Of a stretch of DNA of 64,000 nucleotides, positions 44,489-53,695 are shown piece by piece. The notes beneath the pieces are model-generated. The model was not told where the DNA came from. It saw only the letters and a program-made list of their open reading frames with translations, and did no database searches. The translations under genes and the position numbers were made by a program. How positions within the stretch are numbered: position 1 is the stretch's first letter; each line of letters begins with the position of its first letter. Source of the DNA: Maricaulis sp. (GTDB lineage Bacteria; Pseudomonadota; Alphaproteobacteria; Caulobacterales; Maricaulaceae); NCBI RefSeq assembly GCF_030149515.1, contig NZ_JASBRI010000020.1:122467-186466 (forward strand), given 5' to 3'.

Positions 44489-45162
44489 GACACCGGTCGG
44501 GCTTCCGGATCGACCAGCCTGTAGCCCAGACCGCGCACGGTCTCGATCCGGTCATTGCCGATCTTCTTGCGCAGGCGGCCGACAAAGACCTCGATCGTGT
44601 TGCTGTCGCGGTCGAAATCCTGGTCGTAGATATGCTCGACCAGTTCGGTGCGCGAGATCACGCGGTCCTGGTGATGAGCCAGATAGGACAGCATGCGGAA
44701 CTCGTGCGAGGTCACCTTCACGGGCGCGCCGTCGATGAAGACGCGGGCACCGCGGGTATCGATCGACAGGTCGCCGCATTCGATGGTCGACGTGGTGTGG
44801 CCGGCGGCGCGGCGGGTGAGCGCGCGCAGGCGGGCCAGCAATTCCTCGGTATGGAAAGGCTTGGTGAGATAGTCGTCGGCGCCGGCATCGAAACCTGCCA
44901 CCTTTTCCGACCAGCGGTCGCGCGCCGTCAGGATCAGCACCGGGAAATCCCGGCCCTCCTGGCGCCAGCGTTCCAGCACCGTCACCCCGTCCAGCTTGGG
45001 CAGGCCGAGGTCCAGCACCACGACGTCGTAGGGCTCGGTATCGCCGAGGAAATGCCCGTCCTCGCCGTCCAGCGCCGCATCCACGGCATAGCCGGCATCC
45101 TCCAGGGCCCGGCCCAGCTGGCGATTCAGATCAGGATCGTCTTCAACGACAAGAGCGCGCAT
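44485..45162 (-). CDS. OmpR/PhoP-type response regulator
   Basis: This 225-residue regulator has a receiver domain (VVEDDPDLNR, phospho-acceptor Asp in VVVLDLGLPKLDG, Lys in LTKPFHTEELL) and a C-terminal winged-helix DNA-binding domain (VTSHEFRMLSYLAHHQDRVISRTELVEH and FVGRLRKKIG). It begins 9 nt after the PepSY gene stop and overlaps the kinase start by 4 nt (ATGA). A PepSY-RR-HK order is common in alphaproteobacteria. Confidence 0.93.
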   Translation of the reverse strand: MRALVVEDDPDLNRQLGRALEDAGYAVDAALDGEDGHFLGDTEPYDVVVLDLGLPKLDGVTVLERWRQEGRDFPVLILTARDRWSEKVAGFDAGADDYLTKPFHTEELLARLRALTRRAAGHTTSTIECGDLSIDTRGARVFIDGAPVKVTSHEFRMLSYLAHHQDRVISRTELVEHIYDQDFDRDSNTIEVFVGRLRKKIGNDRIETVRGLGYRLVDPEARPVS

Positions 45163-45171
45163 CGTGTTCCC

Positions 45172-45516
45172 CTAGCGTTCGTAGAGTATCTGCCCGGTCC
45201 GGGCATCGGCAACCACATCCACCCGGCGGCCGTCGCGCGTCAGGATCTTGATGACATAGCGCGGCGCGGCCCCGCCCTCGAGCTCGGCATCGAGCACGTC
45301 GGCACCGGGATAGCGCTGGCGCACGGCACTGATCACCCGCAACGCAGGCACCACATCGCCCTGGCGGCGCGCATCGCGCGCCTCGCCGGCGGTGTACCGG
45401 TCGCGGGGATCGCGATTCTGCATCGCGCCATCGCCCGGCTTGCCGAATGACTGCGCCGCGGCGGGAACCGCGAAGGCACAGACGGCTGCAGCAATTATGA
45501 CCAGATGTCTCAACAT
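45172..45516 (-). CDS. PepSY-domain periplasmic protein
   Basis: This 114-residue protein has a signal peptide (MLRHLVIIAAAVCAFAVPAAAQ) and a PepSY-type C-terminal region (VPALRVISAVRQRYPGADVLD, YVIKILTRDGRRVDVVADARTGQIL). Start 45516 is set by the signal peptide. It heads the operon with the PhoP/PhoQ-like pair, so it may be a regulatory accessory of the sensor. Confidence 0.85.
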   Translation of the reverse strand: MLRHLVIIAAAVCAFAVPAAAQSFGKPGDGAMQNRDPRDRYTAGEARDARRQGDVVPALRVISAVRQRYPGADVLDAELEGGAAPRYVIKILTRDGRRVDVVADARTGQILYER

Positions 45517-45580
45517 GGCACTCACTCTCGCGGACACCCCCTGAACCCGCGCTGAACAGGTTACTACCAAATCGTTCAGG

Positions 45581-46486
45581 TCACGACCGCATGCCCTTGC
45601 GCGGGTCGTAGCCCTTGGGCGGGCTCCAGGTCTCCAGGAAGTCCTGCAGCGCCCTGTCGCTCGCCGGCAGGGTCACCATCAAACGCACGATCTGGTCGCC
45701 CCGCTTGCCCTTCGCCCCAGCAAATCCCCGGCCACGCAGGCGCAGCAGCGTGCCCGAGGACGAGCCCGGCGGCACCTGCAGGTCGACCGGACCGTCGATC
45801 GTGGGCACGCGCACCTTGGCCCCCAGCGCCGCTTCCTTGACGGAGATGGGCAGTTCCAGGCGTACATTGTCGCCCTCGCGGGAGAAGTATTTGTGCTCGG
45901 CGACCTTGATTTCGATATAGGCATCGCCCGCCGGGCCGCCTGTCGCCGAAGGTTCGCCCTGGCCGCGCAGGCGCAACACCTGGCCATCGGCCGCGCCGGG
46001 AGGCACGGCCACTTCCAGCTTGCGCCCGCCGGGCAGAACGATGCGGTGTTTTCCGCCCCCGGCGGCCTGCATGAAGTCCACGGTCAGCGAATAGCGTATA
46101 TCCGCCCCCTTGCGCGGCGGCGGCTGGCGGGACTGCGCGTTGAAATCGGTGAACAGGTCGGAAAAGATGTCGCCGAAATCGTCGAATCCGCCGCCGCGAT
46201 GACGGCCCTGACGGAAATTGAACGGCTTGCGCCCGCCCGCCGCGCCGGCTCCGCCCATGCCCATTCCGGCAAACCCGGCCCGCGCCGCGGCATCGTATTC
46301 GGCACGCTTTTCCGGGTCGGACAACAGTTTGAAAGCCTGGGAGACCTGCTTGAACCGCTCCTCGGCCTGCTTGTCGCCCGGATTGGCGTCGGGATGCAGC
46401 TCCTTCGCCAGCTTGCGATAGGCTTTGCGGATTTCCTCCGCGGAAGCGGTCTTGGCAACGCCCAGCGTCTTGTAGGGATCGTCCAT
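45581..46486 (-). CDS. J-domain chaperone of the CbpA/DnaJ-class
   Basis: This 301-residue co-chaperone stimulates DnaK ATPase. The N-terminal J domain (DPYKTLGVAKTASAEEIRKAYRKL) carries the HPD motif in LHPDANPG. A Gly-rich linker (GFAGMGMGGAGAAGG) follows, then the C-terminal substrate-binding domains (GADIRYSLTVDFMQAAGG, VRLELPISVKEAALGAKVRVP). No zinc-finger CxxCxGxG repeats are present, so it is CbpA-like rather than DnaJ proper. It lies 74 nt downstream of the GTA gp15 gene and is probably independent. Confidence 0.9.
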   Translation of the reverse strand: MDDPYKTLGVAKTASAEEIRKAYRKLAKELHPDANPGDKQAEERFKQVSQAFKLLSDPEKRAEYDAAARAGFAGMGMGGAGAAGGRKPFNFRQGRHRGGGFDDFGDIFSDLFTDFNAQSRQPPPRKGADIRYSLTVDFMQAAGGGKHRIVLPGGRKLEVAVPPGAADGQVLRLRGQGEPSATGGPAGDAYIEIKVAEHKYFSREGDNVRLELPISVKEAALGAKVRVPTIDGPVDLQVPPGSSSGTLLRLRGRGFAGAKGKRGDQIVRLMVTLPASDRALQDFLETWSPPKGYDPRKGMRS

Positions 46487-46560
46487 GCGATGGGTACCGG
46501 TCCGATACGGTCAACTCGCCTTTCATGTAAGCGGGTTCGCCCCGGTTCGCAAAGCCCGGC

Positions 46561-49500
46561 TCACAGGGCCAGGACATGCCGGGCTTCCCGCCCCGCCCCC
46601 ACGCGGGCGGAAATCTGGGCGATGGCGGCATCCAGGGTATCGGGCACGTCCCCGAAGATCGCCGTCAGATCGTCCGTAGACAGCGCCAGCGCGCTCTGGG
46701 CAGTCTCGGTTTCGTACATCACGGTCTCGCCCGCCATCAGGCGCACGCGATAGCGCTCCTGCGCCTCGCCCAGCGGCACGTCGGGCGCATGCCAGTCATC
46801 CCCGCCCACGCGCGTGCAGCGGGTCCAGCCCAGCACAATCCCGTCCGCCTGCGCCTGCACCGTCACATGCACCGGTGCGAGAGGTGTCAGATCGCGCTGG
46901 CGGGGCACGGCCACACGCGTACGGGCCCGGGAGTGCGTGGCCGGCAGTCCGGCCGGCACGGCCGTCAGCTCGACATCCTCACCGATCTCGCGGGAGGCCA
47001 GCGGATAGGTCTGCGGCGCCCCGTCCAGCCGCACGATCCGCGCACCCGCCGTCACATCTCCGGCCCGGGATCCGAACAGGCCGCGCAGCAGCGTGTGCAG
47101 GCGATAGCGGCCCGGCGCGACGAGCTCGGCTTCGGCAAAGGCGAGGATTTCCCAATCGCCGCCCCCCTGTTCCACTGCCAGACGATTGGCCCCGTTGAGC
47201 ACGGCCATGGGTGTGGCACTGGACAGGGAGCCGCGGTCCAGTTCGATCTCGAGGGTGGCTGCCCGGTCCCAGTATCCGCGCGGGCCCGCTGCCAGGTCCC
47301 CGGCGACCACCCCAAACAGGGCCGGACGGCCGATCCGCAACCGCCGCTCGCCGCCGGCATGGATATCCACCCCGCCGGGCCAGGGCTCGGCCGCCGCCGC
47401 GATCAGCGGGCCGTCGCGTTCGGCATCGTCGATGACGGGAAGATCCAGCATGGCGAAGACCGGGCGCGAGGGTGCCGCGGGTCCGTCGCCGCCCACGCCT
47501 GCAATCCCGCCGCTGACCGCCGCCTCGCGGCGGGCCGGGGGCCGGGCATGGCACGGGCCGGCGGCAGCGCCGGAGCGTGCGCGCAGCGACCAGGTCACAC
47601 CCTCCACCAGGAGACCGTCACCGGGTTCCGCCGCCAGTGCGGAGGGCGGCAGGCCCGTTTCCAGAACCGGCGCGGTGAGGCCGGCATCGGCCAGTGCGGC
47701 CGCGCACCAGCGCCGGGCCAGATCCGGGCCGGCCACGACCGGCGCGCTGAGTGCCAGGGTCGAGACCGTGCCGAAGGTCTCGAGCGCCGCGGCGTGGCCG
47801 GGGCGGTAACCGGACGTATCGTCATAAAAGCTCAATCGCACATCCCGCGGCAGCTCGGCCGGGGCCGGATCGCGCCGGCCGGGGGCGGTCTCGCCGGTCA
47901 GCGCGGCATCGGGAAGATGAATCACCGCCTCCGGCGAGCCGGCCGAGCGGAACTCGACCCGGTCAGCGCGCGGGAGCACATCCATCCCCAGCACCGCGGC
48001 CAGCGGCTCCAGGGCCGCGCGGGCACTCATCGGCCGGTCGACGAGATAGCCCGAAACAAGATCGTCCAGCCCGTCTGTCTCGATCTCCACCAGTCCGCCC
48101 TCGCCGGCGAGATCGGCCACGATCTCGGCCACGGGCACCTGTCCGGCCCGGCCATTGAGCCAGTGGCCCAGGCGCCAGTTCGCCCCGTCGGCCCAGACGG
48201 TTTCCCGGGCGGGAAAGTCCGGCCAGGGGCGCGCATCCCAGGCCCACACATGGATCGCCGCCGGATCGATCATCGGCCCGCCATAGAGGGGCGAGACCGG
48301 GTTGAAGGCAGGCAGGTCCCAATGGGCCAGCAGGGCTTCGAGATAGCGGCGCTGGACCAGGTCGTCGCGCGCACCGTTCGAATACCAGGGCAGATGGCTC
48401 TCGGAACTCTTCGGATCGACGAAGACATTCGGCCGGTTGGCGCCCTTGTCGACGGCGGGACATCCCACTTCCGTCAGCCAGATGGGTTTGGACATCGGCA
48501 CCCATCCTGTCGGCGTCGCGGACCGCACCCCGCCGGGCCGGTCGTGGTGCGCGTTCGACCACCAGTTTTTCAGATCCTTGAAGCGCCAGATCCAGGCTTC
48601 GTCATGGGCCCCGTCGGTGATGGGCGTGCGGACCTGGGCGTCGCGATCGGCCTGGCTGGCGTAATACCAGTCATAGCCTTCCCCGCCCGCCACCTGGCCG
48701 GCGAAATAGGCCCGGTCGCGCGGGCCCGGCGCCGAGCCCGCATCGAGATGCTCGGTCCCGGAGCGCCAGTCCGACAGCGGCACATACCAGTCGACGGCCA
48801 CGGCATCGATGGCCGGATGGCTCCACAGCGGGTCGAGATGGAAGAGCTTCGCCCCGCCGCCGGGCTGGTGGCCGGAATATTCGGTCCAGTCCGCCGCATA
48901 GGAGAGCGTGGCCGCCGGCCCCAGCAGAGCCCGCGCCTGGACGGCCAGATCGCACAGCGCATCGACGGCAGGATAGGTTCCGCCGGCCCCGCGCACCGTC
49001 GTCAGCCCCACCATTTCCGAACCGATCAGAAAACCGTCCACCCCGCCGGCCGCCCGGGCCAGCGCCGCACAGTGCAGGATGAAACGCCTGAGCCCCCATT
49101 CGGCGGGACCGGCATAGGTCACGCTGCCGCCGGAGACCGTGAAATCGGAGGCTGCCGCGGTTCCGAAAAAGGCGTCCACCTGCACCTCGGCGCCCGCGCT
49201 CTCATCCACCGTGCCCGGCTGTCCGGGGGCGGGATGACAGGTGATACGGCCGCGCCAGGGAAAAACGGCCTGTTCGGAACCGCCATGGGGGTCGGGCAAT
49301 CCGTTTCCGGCAGGAATATCCATCAGGATGAAAGGATAGAGCGAGACCGAAAAGCCGCGCTCCTTCAGATGCCGGATCGCGGCGATCACCGAGGTATCGT
49401 CCGGCGTACCGCCATAGACCGGGCGCCCCTTGTCCTCCGAGACCAGCCAGGCGGCCGTACGGTCCGCACCGGCAACCGACCAGAGGGCCGGGTGGGTCAG

Positions 49501-50352
49501 CTTGTCCCGCGTCTCCACACCGGGCCGGATTTCACACGTCCCGCACCGCAGATCATTGCCGAACCAGGCCACGACCAGCTGCACCGACCGGCATTCGGGC
49601 AGGTCGCGCTCAAGATCGTCGATAGCCGCGACCAGATCGGGCAGGCCGCGGGAATTGTTGACATTCTCGGCGCGGTCCCGGCCGGGACCCAGTTCGCGCA
49701 TCACCGGTTCGACGGCATAGGCAAACTCGCCGGAACCGGGGATGAGATTGACCCCGTGTACCTGCCGCTCCAGCCCGCCCGATGCGGTGCGGCGGAAGAC
49801 TTCAAAGGAGAGATTGGGAATGCGGTGACCGAACGCGTCCAGCGGCCAGTCCTCCATCACCGCATAGGCGGTGCCGCGAAAGCCCGGCGCATCGGCGCCC
49901 TCGACGGCCTGGATCAGCGCATCGGGCGCCTGGTCCGCCGCCCCGCTGTGCAGCCTGACCGGATAGCGCGACATATCCAGCAGCGCGCCATTGGCCCAGA
50001 CCCGCCCGATCCCGGAAATCTCGCCCTCGCACAGGCCGACGGCAAAGGAGATGGAATAGCTGTATTCGCTTTGCGACGGTCCACCCTTGCCGCCTCCGGT
50101 CTCGCTGCGATGCTCGGCAAAGCGCGACGCCCAGATCACCTGCCCCGCAATGCGGGCCCGCCCCCAGACCCGCGCCATGGGCGCCCCGTCGGTCGAGGTC
50201 TGAACGGGCAGTTCGGCCAGGCGCGGACCGTCTCGATCCGGCACCAGAAGCGCATTGACCGCCGCATCGGCCGCCATGTTCGCCAGCGCCGGCGCCAACG
50301 ATTGCAGCCCGGACAGCGCCGCCTGCCCGGCCGTCATGACGAGTTGGGCCAT
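46561..50352 (-). CDS. GTA baseplate megatron protein (gp15, host specificity)
   Basis: This 1263-residue protein is the largest of the cluster and forms the baseplate tip that binds or penetrates the recipient cell. Recognised sections are the N-terminal MAQLVMTAGQAALSGLQSLA region, a central TIM-barrel-like domain (about residues 430-740, with AVDWYVPLSDWR and WLTEVGCPAVDKG) and a C-terminal phage-tail-tip-like domain. It follows gp14 47 nt downstream. Length and order match RcGTA gp15. It is the last gene of the cluster. Confidence 0.93.
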   Translation of the reverse strand: MAQLVMTAGQAALSGLQSLAPALANMAADAAVNALLVPDRDGPRLAELPVQTSTDGAPMARVWGRARIAGQVIWASRFAEHRSETGGGKGGPSQSEYSYSISFAVGLCEGEISGIGRVWANGALLDMSRYPVRLHSGAADQAPDALIQAVEGADAPGFRGTAYAVMEDWPLDAFGHRIPNLSFEVFRRTASGGLERQVHGVNLIPGSGEFAYAVEPVMRELGPGRDRAENVNNSRGLPDLVAAIDDLERDLPECRSVQLVVAWFGNDLRCGTCEIRPGVETRDKLTHPALWSVAGADRTAAWLVSEDKGRPVYGGTPDDTSVIAAIRHLKERGFSVSLYPFILMDIPAGNGLPDPHGGSEQAVFPWRGRITCHPAPGQPGTVDESAGAEVQVDAFFGTAAASDFTVSGGSVTYAGPAEWGLRRFILHCAALARAAGGVDGFLIGSEMVGLTTVRGAGGTYPAVDALCDLAVQARALLGPAATLSYAADWTEYSGHQPGGGAKLFHLDPLWSHPAIDAVAVDWYVPLSDWRSGTEHLDAGSAPGPRDRAYFAGQVAGGEGYDWYYASQADRDAQVRTPITDGAHDEAWIWRFKDLKNWWSNAHHDRPGGVRSATPTGWVPMSKPIWLTEVGCPAVDKGANRPNVFVDPKSSESHLPWYSNGARDDLVQRRYLEALLAHWDLPAFNPVSPLYGGPMIDPAAIHVWAWDARPWPDFPARETVWADGANWRLGHWLNGRAGQVPVAEIVADLAGEGGLVEIETDGLDDLVSGYLVDRPMSARAALEPLAAVLGMDVLPRADRVEFRSAGSPEAVIHLPDAALTGETAPGRRDPAPAELPRDVRLSFYDDTSGYRPGHAAALETFGTVSTLALSAPVVAGPDLARRWCAAALADAGLTAPVLETGLPPSALAAEPGDGLLVEGVTWSLRARSGAAAGPCHARPPARREAAVSGGIAGVGGDGPAAPSRPVFAMLDLPVIDDAERDGPLIAAAAEPWPGGVDIHAGGERRLRIGRPALFGVVAGDLAAGPRGYWDRAATLEIELDRGSLSSATPMAVLNGANRLAVEQGGGDWEILAFAEAELVAPGRYRLHTLLRGLFGSRAGDVTAGARIVRLDGAPQTYPLASREIGEDVELTAVPAGLPATHSRARTRVAVPRQRDLTPLAPVHVTVQAQADGIVLGWTRCTRVGGDDWHAPDVPLGEAQERYRVRLMAGETVMYETETAQSALALSTDDLTAIFGDVPDTLDAAIAQISARVGAGREARHVLAL

Positions 50353-50399
50353 CGTGCAAAACTCCCTTTCCCATGCTTTTCCCGGAAGCCCGGAACGCG

Positions 50400-50942
50400 C
50401 TATCCGGGATCTCCCGACCCAAGACCCGGGCGAAACGGCCGCGCACGAGATTCCGGCGCCAAACCCGGCCGCGGCCGGGAAAAGACCTGACCGACCAGGT
50501 CTTCCCTCTCACCCACATCCCGTTCCGGAAAGGCGAACGCCGCCACTTGCCGCCGCCGCCACCAGCGCGACAGCGCGGTCTCGGCGACAGCGCGACCCCA
50601 ATAGGCGTGAATGATGCGATCGGGTTTGGAGAGGATGGCGCAATGCTTGGCGGGGCCGTTGAGATCCGGCCGGAACAACAATACATCGCCCGGCCGGGAC
50701 GCCGTCCGGTCGATCTCGATCAGATGCCGCATGGCCGCGTCGCGCAGCGTCTCCTCGCCCGCCACCTCGGCCCAGTCGGGCGTATAGGGCGGCAGGCGTT
50801 CCGGCTCGGCACCGTAGAGCGCGCGCCAGATGCCGCGGACCAGGCCCAGACAGTCGCAACCCGCGCCCCGGCAGCTGGCCTGATGCCGGTAGGGCGTTCC
50901 GATCCAGCGCCGCGCCTCGCGGACGATCCGGGCCCGGCTCAT
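50400..50942 (-). CDS. GTA cell-wall peptidase (gp14, NlpC/P60 family)
   Basis: This 180-residue protein has an NlpC/P60 core: RIVREARRWIGTPYRHQASC, catalytic Cys31 in GCDCLGLVRG, His in GPAKHCAIL near residue 100, and a further His in IIHAY. It probably cleaves recipient peptidoglycan during DNA entry. Its N-terminus overlaps gp13 by 4 nt. The proline/arginine-rich C-terminal tail (after about residue 150) looks disordered. Confidence 0.9.
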   Translation of the reverse strand: MSRARIVREARRWIGTPYRHQASCRGAGCDCLGLVRGIWRALYGAEPERLPPYTPDWAEVAGEETLRDAAMRHLIEIDRTASRPGDVLLFRPDLNGPAKHCAILSKPDRIIHAYWGRAVAETALSRWWRRRQVAAFAFPERDVGEREDLVGQVFSRPRPGLAPESRARPFRPGLGSGDPG

Positions 50943-51604
50943 CCTGACAGCCCCCGCGATCCGCCATCGCGGACCGGATCGGCGGCCGGCGATGCCTGCA
51001 GGACGTCATTGCCGACCATATAGGGAAAGCCGCGGAAATTCAGCGTGTTGGAAAACCGGTCGCGGCAGGTCGCAAAAGCCTTGTCGCAGCCCAGCGCAAA
51101 GTCCGGATGATCCGGATCGACCCCGCAACGCCCGTCGCCCAGTTCCGCATCGCAGCGCCGGGCAAAGACACGGCCGGTCACCGTCTCCAGCTTGTGCGCC
51201 AGACCCAGGAGTTCGGCTTCGAAACGCCGGTCATGCCGCCGGATCTCGCCCAGCTCGGCCGTGGCCGTCTTCACGCGCTGGTCCGGATCGGACCAGTCGA
51301 CCCGGAAGGTCTCCACCCGCGCCCCGGCCCACAGCCCCGCCTCGATATCGGCCGCCGTGACGGTGTCTGCATCCAGCGCGCCCGCAACCGCCCCCTGATC
51401 CGGCGCAAACCCGCATTCCCGCTCGACATCGGCACCGCCGAACCCGCTGGATGCGGTGTATGTCAGCCCGTCGAATGTCAGGTCGCGATCATGATCGGTA
51501 AAGCCGAACACGACACCATCGCGCCGGGTCACACGCCAGCACCAGCACAGCAATGTCACGCCCGAGGCCAGCGATGCCGCCAGACCGGCAGGAAGATTGA
51601 GCAT
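50939..51604 (-). CDS. GTA tail hub protein (gp13, DUF2163)
   Basis: This 221-residue protein is part of the baseplate hub. Family marks are the N-terminal MLNLPAGLAASLASGVTLLC, FTDHDRDLTFDGLTY and a C-terminal GFPYMVGND. Four cysteines (Cys151, Cys160, Cys173 and Cys180; RRCD, GRCG, GCDK, ATCR) match the iron-sulfur site reported for RcGTA gp13. The start at 51604 is preferred over an upstream in-frame codon. It overlaps gp14 by 4 nt. Confidence 0.9.
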   Translation of the reverse strand: MLNLPAGLAASLASGVTLLCWCWRVTRRDGVVFGFTDHDRDLTFDGLTYTASSGFGGADVERECGFAPDQGAVAGALDADTVTAADIEAGLWAGARVETFRVDWSDPDQRVKTATAELGEIRRHDRRFEAELLGLAHKLETVTGRVFARRCDAELGDGRCGVDPDHPDFALGCDKAFATCRDRFSNTLNFRGFPYMVGNDVLQASPAADPVRDGGSRGLSG

Positions 51605-51631
51605 GGGGAACGTCCTTTTTGAACGGGGTTC

Positions 51632-51650
51632 CCCCGGCACAAGGCCGGGG
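51632..51650. repeat. Hairpin between gp12 and gp13
   Basis: CCCCGGC (51632-51638) pairs with GCCGGGG (51644-51650) over a 5-nt loop. No T-run follows on either strand. It lies 23 nt downstream of the gp12 stop on the coding strand and may protect or attenuate the message. It looks like a small REP-type palindrome. Confidence 0.5.
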
Positions 51651-51672
51651 AAAGGATGTTTGCGATCGCCCG

Positions 51673-52296
51673 TCAGATCACCAGTTCCAACAGCGGCACG
51701 CTGGGCACCCCGCCGCTGCCAACGGCCTCCAGCGCGATGTCCAGGCGCTCGGTGTCGAAACGCACCGGGCAGTCGAAGGCGAAGCCGGCGGTGACGGTGG
51801 TGCCCGGCGCGGGCGGAGTGTCGAAGGTGACCAGGCCCGTGGCGTGATCCACCGATACCGCCGTTTCCACACCGTCCAGCGCCACGCGCACAGACCCCTC
51901 GACCGGTTTGGCGATGGTCCGCGTCCAGCCCTCCCCGCCACTTTCATAGCGCTTGACCAGCTGGAACCCGGTCACCGAACCGTCCCCCGTGCCCAGGACC
52001 TGATCCTCGGGCCCGGGCGCGCTGGACGGTGTGCAGGAGCGATTGTCCAGCGGGTCACGGAAGCGGAAACCGGTGAGCGGGCCGCGGCGGGCTTCGAAAA
52101 AGGCGATCAGCGTGTGCACATCGTCCAGCGAGCGCACGCCCGGTCCGGCATCCCAGCGCCGGCGGCTGTTCGCCCAGGGCGTATTGCGTTCCTCCCGGCC
52201 CGACTGCAGCGGCACGATTTCGGTGCGCCGTTCCGGACCGCCTACGGCGCCCAGCGCAACGGAGAAGGGAAAGCGGATTTCGTGAAACGGGCTCAT
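51673..52296 (-). CDS. GTA distal tail protein (gp12, DUF2460/TIGR02217)
   Basis: This 207-residue protein matches DUF2460 (TIGR02217): MSPFHEIRFPFSVALGAVGG at the start, a TPWANSRRRWDAG segment, FFEARRGPLTGFRFRDP and a C-terminal RFDTERLDIALEAVGSGGVPSVPLLELVI. It forms the distal tail ring joining tube and baseplate. It overlaps gp11 by 4 nt. The family is specific to GTAs and related siphophage-like tails. Confidence 0.92.
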   Translation of the reverse strand: MSPFHEIRFPFSVALGAVGGPERRTEIVPLQSGREERNTPWANSRRRWDAGPGVRSLDDVHTLIAFFEARRGPLTGFRFRDPLDNRSCTPSSAPGPEDQVLGTGDGSVTGFQLVKRYESGGEGWTRTIAKPVEGSVRVALDGVETAVSVDHATGLVTFDTPPAPGTTVTAGFAFDCPVRFDTERLDIALEAVGSGGVPSVPLLELVI

Positions 52297-52811
52297 GACC
52301 AGCGGCTCCCTCTCGCGACGGCCCGGGCCAGGGTCCGGGCGATACGGGTTTCGGACTGTTCCACTGCGCGCAGCGGCGTGCCGGGCGGCAGGGTGAGATT
52401 GATCGTCACGTTGCGCACCCCGGCCGGCCCCACCTCGCCCGCCGAGGCGGGGGTGAAGATCTCCGGACCGCGCTCGCCGACCAGATAGGCACCGCCGGGT
52501 GTGACCGGCCCGCCCTCGGCGCGGGCGCCGAACAGGTCCGGTCCGGACAGGGCCCGGCCGATCACGCCCTCCAGCGGTCCGGCGATGACCTGTTCGGCCG
52601 CCAGCCGGGCCAGATCGCGCAGGATGGCCTCCGTCATGCGGGCAAAGTCGGCCTCGCCGGCGCGGGCGGCGCGGCCCAAGGCCCGTTCGATGCTTTCGCC
52701 GGTGCGTTCGAAGGCGGCCTCAATGGCCTCGGAGGCGCGCTGTGCGGGCCCGCCGGCCAGCGCGTCCAGCGCAGCGCCGGCACGGGCGGTATCGTCGGTG
52801 AAATCGGTCAT
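52293..52811 (-). CDS. GTA tail tape-measure protein (gp11)
   Basis: This 172-residue protein has a helical, Ala/Glu/Arg-rich N-terminus (AGEADFARMTEAILRDLARLAAEQVI) and a C-terminal segment GGAYLVGERGPEIFTP and VTINLTLPPGTP, a typical phage tape-measure ending. Its short length suits the short tail of GTA particles. The start at 52811 overlaps gp10.1 by 4 nt. The tail length it would specify has not been measured. Confidence 0.85.
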   Translation of the reverse strand: MTDFTDDTARAGAALDALAGGPAQRASEAIEAAFERTGESIERALGRAARAGEADFARMTEAILRDLARLAAEQVIAGPLEGVIGRALSGPDLFGARAEGGPVTPGGAYLVGERGPEIFTPASAGEVGPAGVRNVTINLTLPPGTPLRAVEQSETRIARTLARAVARGSRWS

Positions 52812-52978
52812 GATGTGGTGTCCGGAAAGTGTTTCAGGAGCCTGTCGAGATCGCGGCGCGACAGGACGGACGCATCGCCGCCGGCCAGGGCGCGCCACTC
52901 CGCCAGACTCAGCCGCCAGAAGGCCTCGGGCGCGATGCCGAGCCGGGCGGCGGCGCGCAGGGCGGCAGGCCAGTTCAT
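52808..52978 (-). CDS. GTA tail assembly chaperone (gp10.1)
   Basis: This 56-residue protein (starts MNWPAALRAAARLGIAPEAF and contains FWRLSLAEWRALAG) matches the short phage-tail assembly chaperone (rcc01693-type) found between gp10 and gp11 in RcGTA. It overlaps gp10 by 4 nt (ATGA) and gp11 by 4 nt. In other tailed phages the pair is a frameshifted fusion; here it is two separate frames. Confidence 0.8.
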   Translation of the reverse strand: MNWPAALRAAARLGIAPEAFWRLSLAEWRALAGGDASVLSRRDLDRLLKHFPDTTS

Positions 52979-53241
52979 GCCTGGCCAGCCTCGAAACAGG
53001 CGGCAACGGCGCCGGCCGCCGTATCGAGAGCCAGCGGAGCGGTCTTCAGATCGGCCTCCGTCAGCGCCGAACCTCCGCCCCGGAGCAGCGCCGCCAGGAC
53101 GCGGATCAGCCGCGTTGCATCCAGCCGCGCCCCGTCGGCGCAGATCGCCTCGATCTCGGCCAGCGCGCCCAGCGTGAGACACAGCGTGTGCGTCTCGCCG
53201 CCGATCACCAGCTCCACCTCGCCGCGTGCAGGATTGGCCAT
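52975..53241 (-). CDS. GTA gp10 family protein (tail assembly chaperone)
   Basis: This 88-residue protein has the GTA_gp10 signature: MANPARGEVELVIGGETHTLCLTLGALAEIEA, then RLIRVLAALLRGGG and LALDTAAGAVAACF. It begins directly after gp9 with no gap. It works with gp10.1 during tail tube assembly around the tape measure, as inferred from phage homologues. Confidence 0.9.
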   Translation of the reverse strand: MANPARGEVELVIGGETHTLCLTLGALAEIEAICADGARLDATRLIRVLAALLRGGGSALTEADLKTAPLALDTAAGAVAACFEAGQA

Positions 53242-53658
53242 CTACAGCGCCTCGAAATCGAGCGCGCCGGCCGAGGCCAGGCTCATCGACCAGGCCGCCT
53301 CGCCATCATACCGGCCGGAATAGTCCAGCGCGGCGACCAGGAAGCGCCCGGTCATCGTGCCGAAGCCGGGAATGACCAGCTGCCACACCCGGTCCGCCTG
53401 GTCGAAAAAGGCCTGGCGCACCTGGGCGTCGGCGGCGGCATCAACAAAGACGCCCGCACCGGACACGCTGCAGGTCTTCACCCCCGCCCCGGCCAGGAGT
53501 TCGCGCCAGCCGTCGGGACTGTCGGCGCTGGTCACATCAATGGTGCGGGCGTTGAGCGATATGGTCTTCATCCGCAGGCCCGCCGCCGCGGTAAAGACCG
53601 GCGGATCGCCGCCATCGCCGATCTTCACCAGCATGTCGCGTCCGGATTGTGGGGTCAT
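53242..53658 (-). CDS. GTA tail tube protein (gp9, TP901-1 family)
   Basis: This 138-residue protein builds the tail tube. Marks are the N-terminal MTPQSGRDMLVKIGDGG, GLRMKTISLNARTIDVTSADSPDGWRELL, and a C-terminal EAAWSMSLASAGALDFEAL. The ATG at 53658 follows AAGGAAC. A TP901-1-like major tail protein signature is recognised by pattern. The 205-nt gap before it (coding-strand upstream) contains the palindromic repeat. Confidence 0.9.
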   Translation of the reverse strand: MTPQSGRDMLVKIGDGGDPPVFTAAAGLRMKTISLNARTIDVTSADSPDGWRELLAGAGVKTCSVSGAGVFVDAAADAQVRQAFFDQADRVWQLVIPGFGTMTGRFLVAALDYSGRYDGEAAWSMSLASAGALDFEAL

Positions 53659-53695
53659 GATGCTGTTCCTTTCGTTCAAGCATCGGCCCAGTCAT

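Noticed and set aside
45581..46486. The J-domain gene as part of the GTA operon
   Set aside because: It lies 74 nt after gp15 and resembles housekeeping CbpA-type chaperones; there is no family link to GTA particles.
46576..50490. A 1304-codon plus-strand open frame opposite gp15
   Set aside because: It is the mirror of the high-GC gp15 gene; its translation is low-complexity, rich in Arg/Gly/Pro/His, and matches no family, while gp15 is a clear GTA protein.
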